Below, in pieces: positions 26,076 through 33,875 of a stretch of DNA of 64,000 nucleotides. This stretch comes from Acetatifactor sp. Lineage in GTDB: Bacteria; Bacillota; Clostridia; Lachnospirales; Lachnospiraceae. The stretch is from positions 1 to 64,000 of the forward strand of contig JAEEVF010000010.1 in the NCBI GenBank assembly GCA_016290775.1, written 5' to 3'. The first letter of the stretch is position 1. The number at the start of each line of letters is the position of its first letter. Below the pieces are notes generated by a model, which saw nothing but the letters and a program-made list of their open reading frames with translations, searched no databases and had not been told where the DNA came from. Both the position numbers and the translations under genes were made by a program.

Positions 26076-26366
26076 ATGAATAAGAAGATCAAAACGGAAG
26101 CCGTGGACTCTTTGTTTGATGCCATCCTGACCTTAAAGGACAAAAATGAATGCTATGCTTTTTTTGAAGATCTTTGCACCGTGAACGAGCTGCTCTCACT
26201 CTCGCAGCGTTTTGAAGTGGCCTCCATGTTAAGGAGCAAAAAGACCTATCTTGACATTGCGGAAAAGACCGGTGCTTCCACCGCGACCATCAGCCGCGTG
26301 AATCGCTCCCTGAACTACGGCAACGACGGCTATGAACTCGTCTTCGGCCGCCTCCCGCAGAAATAG
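26076..26366 (+). CDS. YerC/YecD family TrpR-related regulator
   Basis: A 96-residue protein of the TrpR superfamily. The core LLSLSQRFEVASMLRSKKTYLDIAEKTGASTATISRVNRSL is the typical helix-turn-helix, and the C-terminal LNYGNDGYELVF is conserved in YerC proteins. No tryptophan-binding role is established for the YerC branch. The start is the ATG at 26076, with GGAGGG 7 nt upstream; an upstream TTG at 26061 would overlap the ribosome site and is rejected. It has its own promoter, two palindromes in the leader and a terminator. Confidence 0.92.
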   Translation: MNKKIKTEAVDSLFDAILTLKDKNECYAFFEDLCTVNELLSLSQRFEVASMLRSKKTYLDIAEKTGASTATISRVNRSLNYGNDGYELVFGRLPQK

Positions 26367-26397
26367 ATCTTAAGCGATCGAACATTCCATGCATACG

Positions 26398-26429
26398 AAA
26401 AGGGCAAAGCTTTCGCTTCGCCCTTTTTC
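26398..26429. terminator. Bidirectional terminator between yerC-like and LytM genes
   Basis: Stem AAAAGGGCAAAGC / GCTTCGCCCTTTTT with loop TTTC (one bulge), T-rich on both strands. It can end both the plus-strand yerC-like transcript and the minus-strand dapA operon. Confidence 0.82.
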
Positions 26430-26439
26430 TTATCTTTCT

Positions 26440-27189
26440 TTATCCTTTGATGTCGATCACGTCAAGGGGATTCACGTACTCCCCGTCCTTCATCATCTGG
26501 TAGCCAACCTGTGTGCTGGCCGCATCCAAAACGAAGATTGTGGTTCCCTGATACACCGTATCGCCCTGCTTCACCATGGGGTTGCTTGCATTGCGATAGA
26601 TGGTAACGTAACCATTGCCGTGGTCGATCCACACGTTATGGCCGTAAACCACGTCATCGTTCACCGAGATCACGGTTCCCTTGGCGGTTGCGATCACAAG
26701 GTTTCCTGCGTAGGACACGATCTTTGCCACTGGCTTATCCGTCCCTTCAGATTCAATGGAAAATGCCGATCCATTCAGCGGCAGATTGTTTGGCACGTAA
26801 AGCTTGTCCAGCTCCTCCTGCAGCGCCTTCTCGCTCTCCACCTTTTGATTCAGCGTCGTGGAAAGCACCTGCACCTCATCCGAGAGTGCCTGGATCTGTC
26901 CGCGGAGCTCAAGCTCTCCGGATTCCATCTCCGCCTTTACCTTATCGTTTTCCCTTTGCATGGACTCCATGGTGCGAAGCTGCTGATTGCTCTTCTCAAT
27001 GGCAGCCTGCCAAATGCGCTCCTCGTAAAAAAGGAAACCGAGCAAAGCACCGAACAACGCAAACACCAACACGATGATCAGGCCAAGGATCCAGGTTTTG
27101 ATCTTGAACTGCCGTACCCCTGCATCCTTTGCATCACTCGTCACGATGATCACGTGATTCGTCCATTGCCTTTTCTGACCATTTCCCAT
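26440..27189 (-). CDS. Degenerate M23 (LytM-fold) membrane protein
   Basis: A 249-residue protein: cytosolic N-terminus, one membrane helix (about 30-53), a coiled coil (about 55-128) and a LytM/M23 fold (about 150-245). The fold is recognisable (GTVISVNDDVVYGHNVWIDHGNGYVTIYRN and EYVNPLDVI), but the zinc ligands are lost: the first His-x3-Asp motif is absent and the HLHFE position reads GYQMM. It is therefore likely non-enzymatic, a scaffold or activator like EnvC or some SpoIIQ-type proteins. The last gene of the lysine-riboswitch operon, 18 bp after the hisA-like gene. Confidence 0.85.
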   Translation of the reverse strand: MGNGQKRQWTNHVIIVTSDAKDAGVRQFKIKTWILGLIIVLVFALFGALLGFLFYEERIWQAAIEKSNQQLRTMESMQRENDKVKAEMESGELELRGQIQALSDEVQVLSTTLNQKVESEKALQEELDKLYVPNNLPLNGSAFSIESEGTDKPVAKIVSYAGNLVIATAKGTVISVNDDVVYGHNVWIDHGNGYVTIYRNASNPMVKQGDTVYQGTTIFVLDAASTQVGYQMMKDGEYVNPLDVIDIKG

Positions 27190-27207
27190 TCCAAACCCTC
27201 CAACAAG

Positions 27208-27987
27208 CTAGAAAGCACGGCACCTTCTTTGCACTTCCTCGAAGGAAAGACTTCCTCCGAAGAGATCCAAAGCGCTTCCGACGGTTATGTTCAGCCTCCC
27301 CTTTCCAAGCTCGCCTAACAGTTCTATGTCATCATAGGAGTGCACGCCGCCGGCATAGGTTACGGGAATCCCCTCATACTCACCGAGCATCCTTGCCAGG
27401 TCTTGCTCGATCCCGCGGTTCTTCCCTTCCACGTCCACGGCATGGATCAAAAATTCATCACAATATTTGGCCAGACGCGAAAGAAGCTTTGTCGTCACCT
27501 TTTCCTTGGTGATCTTTTGCCAGCGATCCGTAACGACAAAATAGTCCTCTCCAACGCGTCTGCAGCTTACGTCGAGCACCAAATGCTCTTTCCCAACGGT
27601 CCGAACCAGCTCTCTTAACCTGTCAAACAGAATCTCGCCATTCTGAAAAACATAGGAAGTCACGATCACGTGCGAAGCACCAGCCGAAAGAAATTCCGAT
27701 GCATTGTCGCTCCGGATCCCTCCGCCGACCTGCAGGCCGTTTGGATATGCCGAAAGCGCCTTTAAGGCCTGGGCCTTCGTTTTCTCGTAGTACTCGCTCC
27801 CCTCCGGATTGAGCAGGATCACGTGGCCGCCACGAATGCCGGCATCACGATAAAGAAGCGCATAATGATCCGCATCTTTGGTTGCCACGAAGTTTTCCAT
27901 GGCCTGATCCCCTTGATCCTTAAGGCTTGCGCCTACGATCTGCTTCACTTTCCCGTTATGTATGTCTATGCAAGGTCGAAATTCCAC
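27208..27987 (-). CDS. hisA: HisA-type ProFAR isomerase, eukaryotic-like form
   Basis: A 259-residue (beta/alpha)8 enzyme related to phosphoribosylformimino-AICAR-phosphate isomerase, step four of histidine synthesis. FRPCIDIHNGKVKQIVG is the form seen in fungal and plant HIS6 rather than in ordinary bacterial HisA. Candidate catalytic aspartates are in CIDIHNGK and LVLDVSCRR, and phosphate loops in LQVGGGIR and VTYAGGV. The GTG start has AGGAGG 5 nt upstream. No other his gene is in view; it sits between dapB and a LytM-fold gene under the lysine riboswitch, so a changed substrate is possible. Confidence 0.85.
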   Translation of the reverse strand: MEFRPCIDIHNGKVKQIVGASLKDQGDQAMENFVATKDADHYALLYRDAGIRGGHVILLNPEGSEYYEKTKAQALKALSAYPNGLQVGGGIRSDNASEFLSAGASHVIVTSYVFQNGEILFDRLRELVRTVGKEHLVLDVSCRRVGEDYFVVTDRWQKITKEKVTTKLLSRLAKYCDEFLIHAVDVEGKNRGIEQDLARMLGEYEGIPVTYAGGVHSYDDIELLGELGKGRLNITVGSALDLFGGSLSFEEVQRRCRAF

Positions 27988-28008
27988 TCAGGCCTCCTCG
28001 CGATTTTT

Positions 28009-28773
28009 CTACAAACTCGCGTCGATCACGTTACTCATAGTATAATACCCAGGGCCTTTTCCTGCAAGAAATTTCGCTGCCTGTACGGCGCCCTTGCCAA
28101 AAACAGCCTTGGAATATGCCATATGACTAAAGGTGATCACCTCATCCTCGCCCGCAAAGATCACGTCGTGATCGCCAACGATGGTGCCGCCGCGAACGGC
28201 GCTCAGGCCAATCTCCTTCTTGGGACGCTGCTCCCTTCTCTGGCTGCGGTCGAAAACATATTCATATTCATTATTGAGTTCTTCATTGATGGAATCCGCA
28301 AGGGCAAGTGCAGTCCCGCTGGGTGCATCCTTCTTAAGGTTGTGGTGCTTTTCCACGATCTCAATGTCAAAGCCTGCGGGTGCCAAAATGTTGGTCGCAT
28401 CCTTCAGCATCTTCAGGAGCAGATTGATGCCAAGGGACATGTTTGCCGACTTCAGAATGGCCACCTTCTTCGAAGCCTCCGTTACGGCATCGAGCTGTTC
28501 CTTCGAAAGTCCCGTAGTGCAGAGCACGCAGGGCAGGTTCTTTTCCACGCAGTAATCCAACATGTCTTCGAGGCCGGTTACGCCCGAAAAATCGATCAGG
28601 CAATCTGCCTGTACGTTACAATCACGGATATCTTTAAATACGGGATAGGGATTGTGTCCGTCATCGTAAATATCAATGCCGGCAACCATCTCCGTCTCCG
28701 GATCCTCAGCGACGATCCTGGAGATGCACTGGCCCATTTTCCCGTTACAGCCACGCATCATGATCCTAATCAT
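28009..28773 (-). CDS. dapB: 4-hydroxy-tetrahydrodipicolinate reductase
   Basis: DapB, 254 residues, reduces the DapA product in the lysine/diaminopimelate pathway using NAD(P)H. N-terminal nucleotide motif RGCNGKMGQ, substrate loop EKHHNLKKDAPSGTALALAD with the conserved HHxxKxDAPSGTA, and GTIVGDHDVIFAG. Length is normal. It lies 39 bp after dapA and probably shares its riboswitch-controlled transcript. The start ATG has GAGAGGA upstream. Confidence 0.97.
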   Translation of the reverse strand: MIRIMMRGCNGKMGQCISRIVAEDPETEMVAGIDIYDDGHNPYPVFKDIRDCNVQADCLIDFSGVTGLEDMLDYCVEKNLPCVLCTTGLSKEQLDAVTEASKKVAILKSANMSLGINLLLKMLKDATNILAPAGFDIEIVEKHHNLKKDAPSGTALALADSINEELNNEYEYVFDRSQRREQRPKKEIGLSAVRGGTIVGDHDVIFAGEDEVITFSHMAYSKAVFGKGAVQAAKFLAGKGPGYYTMSNVIDASL

Positions 28774-28812
28774 ATGATCGTTCCTCTCTTTCCTCTTCTA
28801 TTCTGATACAAC

Positions 28813-29697
28813 TTACAGAAGTCCATACTTCTCCATGGAAGCACGAAGTCTTGCTTCGTTCTTCGGCTCGATCTCGGAAAGAGGCATGCGTAGCGGTCCT
28901 GCCTCGAAACCGATCATGGAAACAGCCTTCTTTACGGGGATCGGGTTTACCTCACAGAACAAAGATCCGCAAAGGTCGATCGCCTCGAGCTGAAGTCTGC
29001 AGGCCTCCTTTACGTCGCCCTCTAAGTACTTTGCGCAGATGTCATGGGTCTGACGAGGTGCCACATTGGAAAGCACGGAGATAACGCCAAGTCCGCCAAG
29101 GGACATGATGGGAACGATCTGATCATCATTACCGGAGTAGATGTCAACGCTGCCCTTTGCAAGTGCGGCAAGCTGTGCGATCTGGCTGATGTTGCCGCTT
29201 GCTTCCTTTACGCCGACAATGTTCTCCACGTCCTTGCAAAGACGAACGATCGTGTCTGGAAGCAGGTTACAGCCCGTTCTGCTTGGAACGTTATAAAGAA
29301 TGATGGGGAGCTTCACGCTGTCAGCAATGGCCTTAAAGTGTGCATAAAGACCATTCTGCGTTGCCTTGTTGTAATAAGGCGTTACAAGAAGCAATCCGTC
29401 AACGCCATACTTTTCAGCCTCGGTGGAAAGGTAGATCGCGGTGTCGGTCGCATTGGAACCGGTTCCTGCGATCACGGGGACACGCTTGTTCACTACTTCT
29501 GCACAATACTTTATAACGTCGAGATGCTCCTCATGAGTGAGGGTCGACGCCTCACCGGTCGTTCCGCAGACCACGATGGCGTCCGTGCCATTCTCGATCT
29601 GGAACTCGATGAACTTTCGAAATTCCTCGTAATTTACGCTCCCATCCTGATGCATAGGTGTTACGATCGCTACTGCTGCTCCTTTGAAAATTGCCAT
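28813..29697 (-). CDS. dapA: 4-hydroxy-tetrahydrodipicolinate synthase
   Basis: DapA, about 294 residues, condenses pyruvate with aspartate semialdehyde, the first committed step to diaminopimelate and lysine. Conserved GTTGEASTL, LYNVPSRTGCN (catalytic Tyr) and VGVKEASGN (Schiff-base Lys). The ATG at 29697 follows AGGAGGAAAAAC; an in-frame extension to 29823 would run through the riboswitch terminator and is rejected. It heads the operon dapA-dapB-hisA-LytM. Confidence 0.97.
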   Translation of the reverse strand: MAIFKGAAVAIVTPMHQDGSVNYEEFRKFIEFQIENGTDAIVVCGTTGEASTLTHEEHLDVIKYCAEVVNKRVPVIAGTGSNATDTAIYLSTEAEKYGVDGLLLVTPYYNKATQNGLYAHFKAIADSVKLPIILYNVPSRTGCNLLPDTIVRLCKDVENIVGVKEASGNISQIAQLAALAKGSVDIYSGNDDQIVPIMSLGGLGVISVLSNVAPRQTHDICAKYLEGDVKEACRLQLEAIDLCGSLFCEVNPIPVKKAVSMIGFEAGPLRMPLSEIEPKNEARLRASMEKYGLL

Positions 29698-29776
29698 GTT
29701 TTTCCTCCTTCTTGCCTGTCCTTGCAGGCCCTGTATAATAGTGAAAATGCACTGCGCCGACAGGAAAAGCAAAACT

Positions 29777-29810
29777 AAAAATCCCCTGTCAACGCGAGCG
29801 CTGACAGGGG
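29777..29810 (-). terminator. Intrinsic terminator of the lysine riboswitch
   Basis: Stem CCCCTGTCA / TGACAGGGG (29783-29791, 29802-29810), followed on the minus strand by TTTTT. It sits 80 bp before the dapA start and is the expression platform: with lysine bound, transcription should stop here. Confidence 0.88.
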
Positions 29811-29847
29811 AAATAAAAATCAATCTCTTCGGAAATCAATCCTTGTT

Positions 29848-30026
29848 TCTAATCCTGATAGCGCCCCATCCGCTTTCGCGGATGACAGTCATACGGTTCT
29901 TTACCGTATGCCCAAGGCCTGAGTCCTCAGGAGACTCACCCTTTCGGCACTCTTTCCTTTCCCTTTCCTTCCCCTGCGCCTGACGCATCCGGAAAAGTAC
30001 TGATAAAGAATGCAACCTCTATCTAA
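29848..30026 (-). ncRNA. Lysine riboswitch (L box)
   Basis: On the minus strand the aptamer begins AGATAGAGGTTGC and ends GGGGCGCTATCAGG, so the P1 stem (GATAG/CTATC) closes. Internal signatures: GTGCCGAAAGGGTGAG, a GAGTC/GACTC hairpin followed by AGGCCTTGGGC, a stem CATACGG/CCGTATG, and CTGTCATCCGC-GAAA-GCGGATGGGGCGCTA, which is the most characteristic L-box element. Binding of lysine would shut down the dapA operon at the adjacent terminator. Confidence 0.92.
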
Positions 30027-30037
30027 AACTTAGATGT

Positions 30038-30066
30038 ATCATATCACCAACGTCGTGGACTGTCAA
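30038..30066 (-). promoter_or_regulatory. Promoter of the dapA riboswitch operon
   Basis: Perfect -35 TTGACA (30061-30066), 17-bp spacer, -10 TATGAT (30038-30043) on the minus strand. The start site would be close to the first aptamer base. Confidence 0.85.
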
Positions 30067-30081
30067 CAACAATTTCGTCGT

Positions 30082-30579
30082 TTATTCCCACACCTTGAAT
30101 TTGATCGTGTCGATCTTTGAAACCTCATCCGCCTTAAAGCAGATCTCATCCTGCAGATTGATGCCCGTAAGGATCATGCTGGTCTGTTCTCTCGAGTCGA
30201 TCAGGTCCACTAACTCCTTCGAAGTGATGATCTCGTTCTCCACAAGGCCCAGCACCTCATCTAAAATGAGCAGGTCACACTCTCCCGTGCCAAGAACCTT
30301 TCTCGCATAATTCAATCCGTTTCGGATGTTCCTTACCTCTTCCTGCTTTTGCTCCTTTGAAAGATCACGAAAGCTCTCTTCCGACTTTTCAAAGCAAAAC
30401 AGCATGATCTCCGGCTCAAGGCGTTTTACAAATTCCGACCCCTTCAGTCCCTTTCCTTTCAGGAACTGAATGATCACGACGCGCTTTCCCTCATCTGCAG
30501 CCTGTACGGCTCTGCCAATGGCCGCTGAGGTTTTGCCCCTGCCCTCTCCGGTAAAGATCGTAAGCAATCCCTTCTCCAT
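30082..30579 (-). CDS. cobO: Cob(I)yrinic acid a,c-diamide adenosyltransferase
   Basis: About 165 residues of the CobO/BtuR (CobA) type, which transfers adenosyl from ATP to cobalt in corrinoids. P-loop FTGEGRGKTSAAIGRA at the N-terminus, and LLILDEVLGLVEN as the Walker-B-like segment. Start ATG at 30579 has AAGGAG upstream; a longer reading to 30615 lacks support. It is a lone cobalamin gene here and ends only 15 bp before the dapA promoter -35. Confidence 0.92.
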   Translation of the reverse strand: MEKGLLTIFTGEGRGKTSAAIGRAVQAADEGKRVVIIQFLKGKGLKGSEFVKRLEPEIMLFCFEKSEESFRDLSKEQKQEEVRNIRNGLNYARKVLGTGECDLLILDEVLGLVENEIITSKELVDLIDSREQTSMILTGINLQDEICFKADEVSKIDTIKFKVWE

Positions 30580-30620
30580 AGTTTTCTCCTTCTTTCCGTC
30601 AATACCTCGTAGCACTCGTC

Positions 30621-30649
30621 ATTATATCAAACCGTTTCCGATTTTGCAA
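30621..30649 (-). promoter_or_regulatory. Promoter of cobO
   Basis: Minus strand -35 TTGCAA (30644-30649), 17-bp spacer, perfect -10 TATAAT (30621-30626). No cobalamin riboswitch is seen in the short leader. Confidence 0.65.
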
Positions 30650-30693
30650 GTTTTTGCTTATTTTTGGGCATTTTTTGCTTCCATAAATTATGC

Positions 30694-30722
30694 TTGAAAC
30701 GAAAAAAGATTAGTGCTATACT
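30694..30722 (+). promoter_or_regulatory. Promoter of typA
   Basis: Plus strand -35 TTGAAA (30694-30699), 17-bp spacer, -10 TATACT (30717-30722). It is divergent from the cobO promoter 45 bp away. Confidence 0.68.
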
Positions 30723-30793
30723 ATAACAGTTTGAGAAAAAGGCGTATTTTTTAGGGCATTTTAAGTCCCTCCGAAAGGAAAGGATCTGAATTT

Positions 30794-32629
30794 ATGAAAC
30801 AAAAGAGAGAAGACGTAAGAAACATCGCGATCATCGCCCACGTTGACCACGGTAAGACCACGCTGGTGGACGAGCTCCTAAAGCAAAGCGGCGTGTTCCG
30901 CCAAGGTCAGGAAGTTGCGGAGCGCATCATGGACTCCAACGACATCGAGCGTGAGCGCGGCATCACCATTCTGTCCAAGAACACGGCAGTGACCTACAAG
31001 GGCACTAAGATCAACATCATCGACACCCCCGGCCACGCAGACTTTGGCGGCGAGGTGGAGCGCGTGCTCAAGATGGTAAACGGCGTGATCCTTGTGGTAG
31101 ATGCCTTCGAGGGCGCCATGCCCCAGACGAAGTTCGTGCTTCGCAAGGCTTTGGAATTAAAGCTTCCCGTGATCGTCTGCATCAATAAGATCGATCGTCC
31201 CGAGGCCCGTCCCGACGAGGTTGTGGACGAAGTGCTTGAGCTCTTCCTCGAGCTTGACGCAGACGACTCCCAGCTGGATTGCCCCTTCGTCTTCGCTTCC
31301 GCGAAGGCCGGCATCGCATCCCTGGAATCCGAAAATCCCGGAACCAGCATGGAGCCTCTCTTTGAAACCATTCTGAATTATATACCCGCGCCGGAGGGTG
31401 ACCCTGACGCAGGCACCCAGGTTCTCATCAGCACCATTGACTACAACGAATATGTCGGCCGCATCGGCGTCGGCAAGGTGGACAACGGCACCATCAAAGT
31501 GAACCAGGAGGTTGTCATCTGTAACCACCACGAGCCCGACAAGCAGGTCAAGGTAAAGGTCAGCAAATTATATGAGTTCGACGGCCTGAACAAAGTGGAG
31601 GTGCGCGAAGCCAACATCGGCTCCATCGTTGCCATCTCCGGCATCACCGACATTCACATTGGCGATACGCTCTGCTCTCCTGAAAACGTGGTACCCATTC
31701 CCTTCCAGAAGATCAGCGAGCCCACCATCGCAATGCACTTTATGGTCAACGACTCCCCTCTGGCAGGCCAGGAAGGCAAGTACGTGACCAGCCGTCACAT
31801 CCGCGAGCGCCTGTTCCGCGAGCTCAACACCGATGTTTCCCTTCGCGTGGAAGAGACCGAGGATACGGATTGCTTCAAGGTCAGCGGCCGCGGCGAGCTT
31901 CACCTCTCCGTCCTGATCGAGAACATGCGTCGTGAGGGCTATGAATTCGCCGTCAGCAAGGCAGAAGTCCTTTATCATCATGATGAAAAGGGCAAGCTCC
32001 TTGAGCCCATGGAGCTCGCATATGTCGACGTTCCAAATGATTATGCAGGCGCCGTGATCGAAAAGCTTGGCCAGAGAAAGGGTGAGCTTCGCAACATGGG
32101 AAGCATCACCGGCGGCACCTATACCAGACTTGAGTTCTCCATTCCCGCAAGAGGCCTCATCGGCTACCGCGGTGAATTCATGACCGACACCAAGGGCAAC
32201 GGCATCCTTAATACTGTGTTTGACGGCTATGCGCCTTATAAGGGCGACATCCAGTACAGAAAACAGGGAAGCCTCATCGCATTTGAAGCAGGCGAAGCCA
32301 TTACTTACGGCCTCTTCAATGCACAGGAGCGCGGTCTCCTCTTTATCAGCCCAGGCGAAAAGGTTTACTCCGGCATGGTGGTTGGACAGACCGGACGCAG
32401 CGAGGACATCGAGATCAACGTCTGCAAGAAAAAGCAGCTGACCAACACCCGTTCCTCTTCCGCTGACGAAGCGCTCCGCCTTGTTCCGCCAAAGATCCTC
32501 TCCCTCGAGCAGGCACTGGACTTCATTGACACCGACGAGCTTTTGGAGGTAACTCCCAAGAACCTTCGCATCCGCAAGAAGATCCTGGATCCCACCCTCA
32601 GAAAGCGCGCAAGCTTCGCAAAGAAGTAA
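30794..32629 (+). CDS. typA: Ribosome-associated GTPase TypA/BipA
   Basis: Translational GTPase of 611 residues that aids 50S assembly under stress and cold. G1 [10 protein letters not shown] (about 17-26), switch region [15 protein letters not shown]3 [13 protein letters not shown]4 [13 protein letters not shown]-like domains and the TypA-specific C-terminal domain follow ([17 protein letters not shown]). Length is typical. Ribosome site GAAAGGAAAGGA lies upstream. One of four plus-strand genes; monocistronic, with its own promoter and terminator. Confidence 0.97.
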   Translation: MKQKREDVRNIAIIAHVDHGKTTLVDELLKQSGVFRQGQEVAERIMDSNDIERERGITILSKNTAVTYKGTKINIIDTPGHADFGGEVERVLKMVNGVILVVDAFEGAMPQTKFVLRKALELKLPVIVCINKIDRPEARPDEVVDEVLELFLELDADDSQLDCPFVFASAKAGIASLESENPGTSMEPLFETILNYIPAPEGDPDAGTQVLISTIDYNEYVGRIGVGKVDNGTIKVNQEVVICNHHEPDKQVKVKVSKLYEFDGLNKVEVREANIGSIVAISGITDIHIGDTLCSPENVVPIPFQKISEPTIAMHFMVNDSPLAGQEGKYVTSRHIRERLFRELNTDVSLRVEETEDTDCFKVSGRGELHLSVLIENMRREGYEFAVSKAEVLYHHDEKGKLLEPMELAYVDVPNDYAGAVIEKLGQRKGELRNMGSITGGTYTRLEFSIPARGLIGYRGEFMTDTKGNGILNTVFDGYAPYKGDIQYRKQGSLIAFEAGEAITYGLFNAQERGLLFISPGEKVYSGMVVGQTGRSEDIEINVCKKKQLTNTRSSSADEALRLVPPKILSLEQALDFIDTDELLEVTPKNLRIRKKILDPTLRKRASFAKK

Positions 32630-32668
32630 GATTCGAAACAAAAATACGAAATAAGATACGAAATGAAA

Positions 32669-32700
32669 AATGCCGCAGGCCCTACCTGCGGCATTCTTTT
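32669..32700. terminator. Bidirectional terminator after typA
   Basis: Eleven-bp perfect stem AATGCCGCAGG / CCTGCGGCATT with a 5-nt loop, T-run on plus (CTTTTT) and on minus. It serves typA and the convergent acyltransferase gene. Confidence 0.9.
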
Positions 32701-32705
32701 TACTC

Positions 32706-33809
32706 TTATTTTCTCTTTTTGATCCTGCCAAAGATTCGTTTGCATCCGTCTTCCCCCAGCCAGAACGCATAGGCAACAAGGAAGCACGGGATCAACTCCA
32801 ACAGCCAAAAGATCAAATGATTTTTCGTTATCCCAAGGATCCATCCCATGGTCAGGTCATAGACGAACAAGTGCGTCAGCCAAAGGTAAGCGCAAAGGCT
32901 CCCGATCCTTTCAAACAAGGTACTGACAAGCCTTGACGCGGAAAATAACAACATGAGTCCCGTGGCAAAGATTGGAACCAGTACAAAGTCTGCTCTGGCA
33001 TATGCCGCCGAATCCGCCAGTACCATCCGAGCTGCCATTACAAGCGCGATCAGGGCAATCCCTGTCAGCACTCTAAGAACCGTTTTCAGAGCGACCAATT
33101 TCGTAAGCGCCTTGTCCAAGATTCGCGTTTTTGCAAGGCAAAAGCCTACGAAAAAGATCAAAACGAATGCAATCCGGATCACGTCCAGGAAGGTTCCAAG
33201 CGCGCTCCTCGGCCCAGGCAGGAACACCGAAAGCGCCAGCCATAAAAGCCCTGCCAGAATAAGAATACCATAAAACAATACGGTGAAAACACCCTTTTTG
33301 TCCAGTTTTCCAAGGTGAAATCCTTTCTCCCGAAGAAGCGAAACCGTTCCAAGGAATCCATCCAGCAGTACTAAAAGGAGCATTAAGATCACATATTCCT
33401 GCACGTACCAAAAGGCACCATTATAGCTTGTCTCAATGCAAAAGAAATTCTGCACGAATTCCTGAAAATCGAAGGTTCTTTTCCCTAGTTCGAAAAACAA
33501 TCCTATGAACAAAAGCAGCACGGCCCAGTAACGAAGAAGGAGCCCTAAGATCTGGCGAAGGCATATCATCAGATGGCCTTCTTTTTTACGTTCCAGCACC
33601 TTACACATTCCATAGCCGCTCACAAACGCAAAAACGCCAACGCAGATCTTGCCAAACCAGGCAAAACGTACCACCCACTCCGGCTTTGCAAAGACAAGGC
33701 TCTCCCCATAGATCGTAAGATCATTGAAAAAATGATGATAGATCATCAAAAGGATCGCAATCCCTTGTAGCTGCGCACTTTGTTTTTTTGTGATCGCGTT
33801 GTTCTCCAT
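32706..33809 (-). CDS. Acyltransferase-3-like membrane protein
   Basis: A 367-residue integral membrane protein with about ten helices, starting KKQSAQLQGIAILLMIYHHFFND, which is the N-terminal motif of the acyltransferase 3 family (the His-His near residue 25 replaces the usual catalytic His-Arg region). Such proteins O-acylate cell-wall or exported glycans. The acceptor is unknown. ATG preceded by GGAGGAAC. It stands alone between a promoter at the GH127 stop and the typA terminator. Confidence 0.8.
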   Translation of the reverse strand: MENNAITKKQSAQLQGIAILLMIYHHFFNDLTIYGESLVFAKPEWVVRFAWFGKICVGVFAFVSGYGMCKVLERKKEGHLMICLRQILGLLLRYWAVLLLFIGLFFELGKRTFDFQEFVQNFFCIETSYNGAFWYVQEYVILMLLLVLLDGFLGTVSLLREKGFHLGKLDKKGVFTVLFYGILILAGLLWLALSVFLPGPRSALGTFLDVIRIAFVLIFFVGFCLAKTRILDKALTKLVALKTVLRVLTGIALIALVMAARMVLADSAAYARADFVLVPIFATGLMLLFSASRLVSTLFERIGSLCAYLWLTHLFVYDLTMGWILGITKNHLIFWLLELIPCFLVAYAFWLGEDGCKRIFGRIKKRK

Positions 33810-33845
33810 GTTCCTCCACCAAGCCTTATGCTTTCTGCAAAAGAA

Positions 33846-33875
33846 AGTATATCATGCCTGGCCGTATGAAATCAA
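33846..33875 (-). promoter_or_regulatory. Promoter of the acyltransferase gene
   Basis: Minus strand -35 TTGATT (33870-33875), 18-bp spacer, -10 TATACT (33846-33851). The -35 overlaps the stop codon of the GH127 gene. Confidence 0.45.

Noticed and set aside
29698-29823. Longer N-terminus for DapA
   Set aside because: It would translate the riboswitch terminator hairpin; the ATG at 29697 has AGGAGG and starts the family consensus.
31568-32779. Open frame of 403 codons antisense to typA
   Set aside because: typA is an unambiguous, complete GTPase gene; the antisense frame is a by-product of its codon usage.
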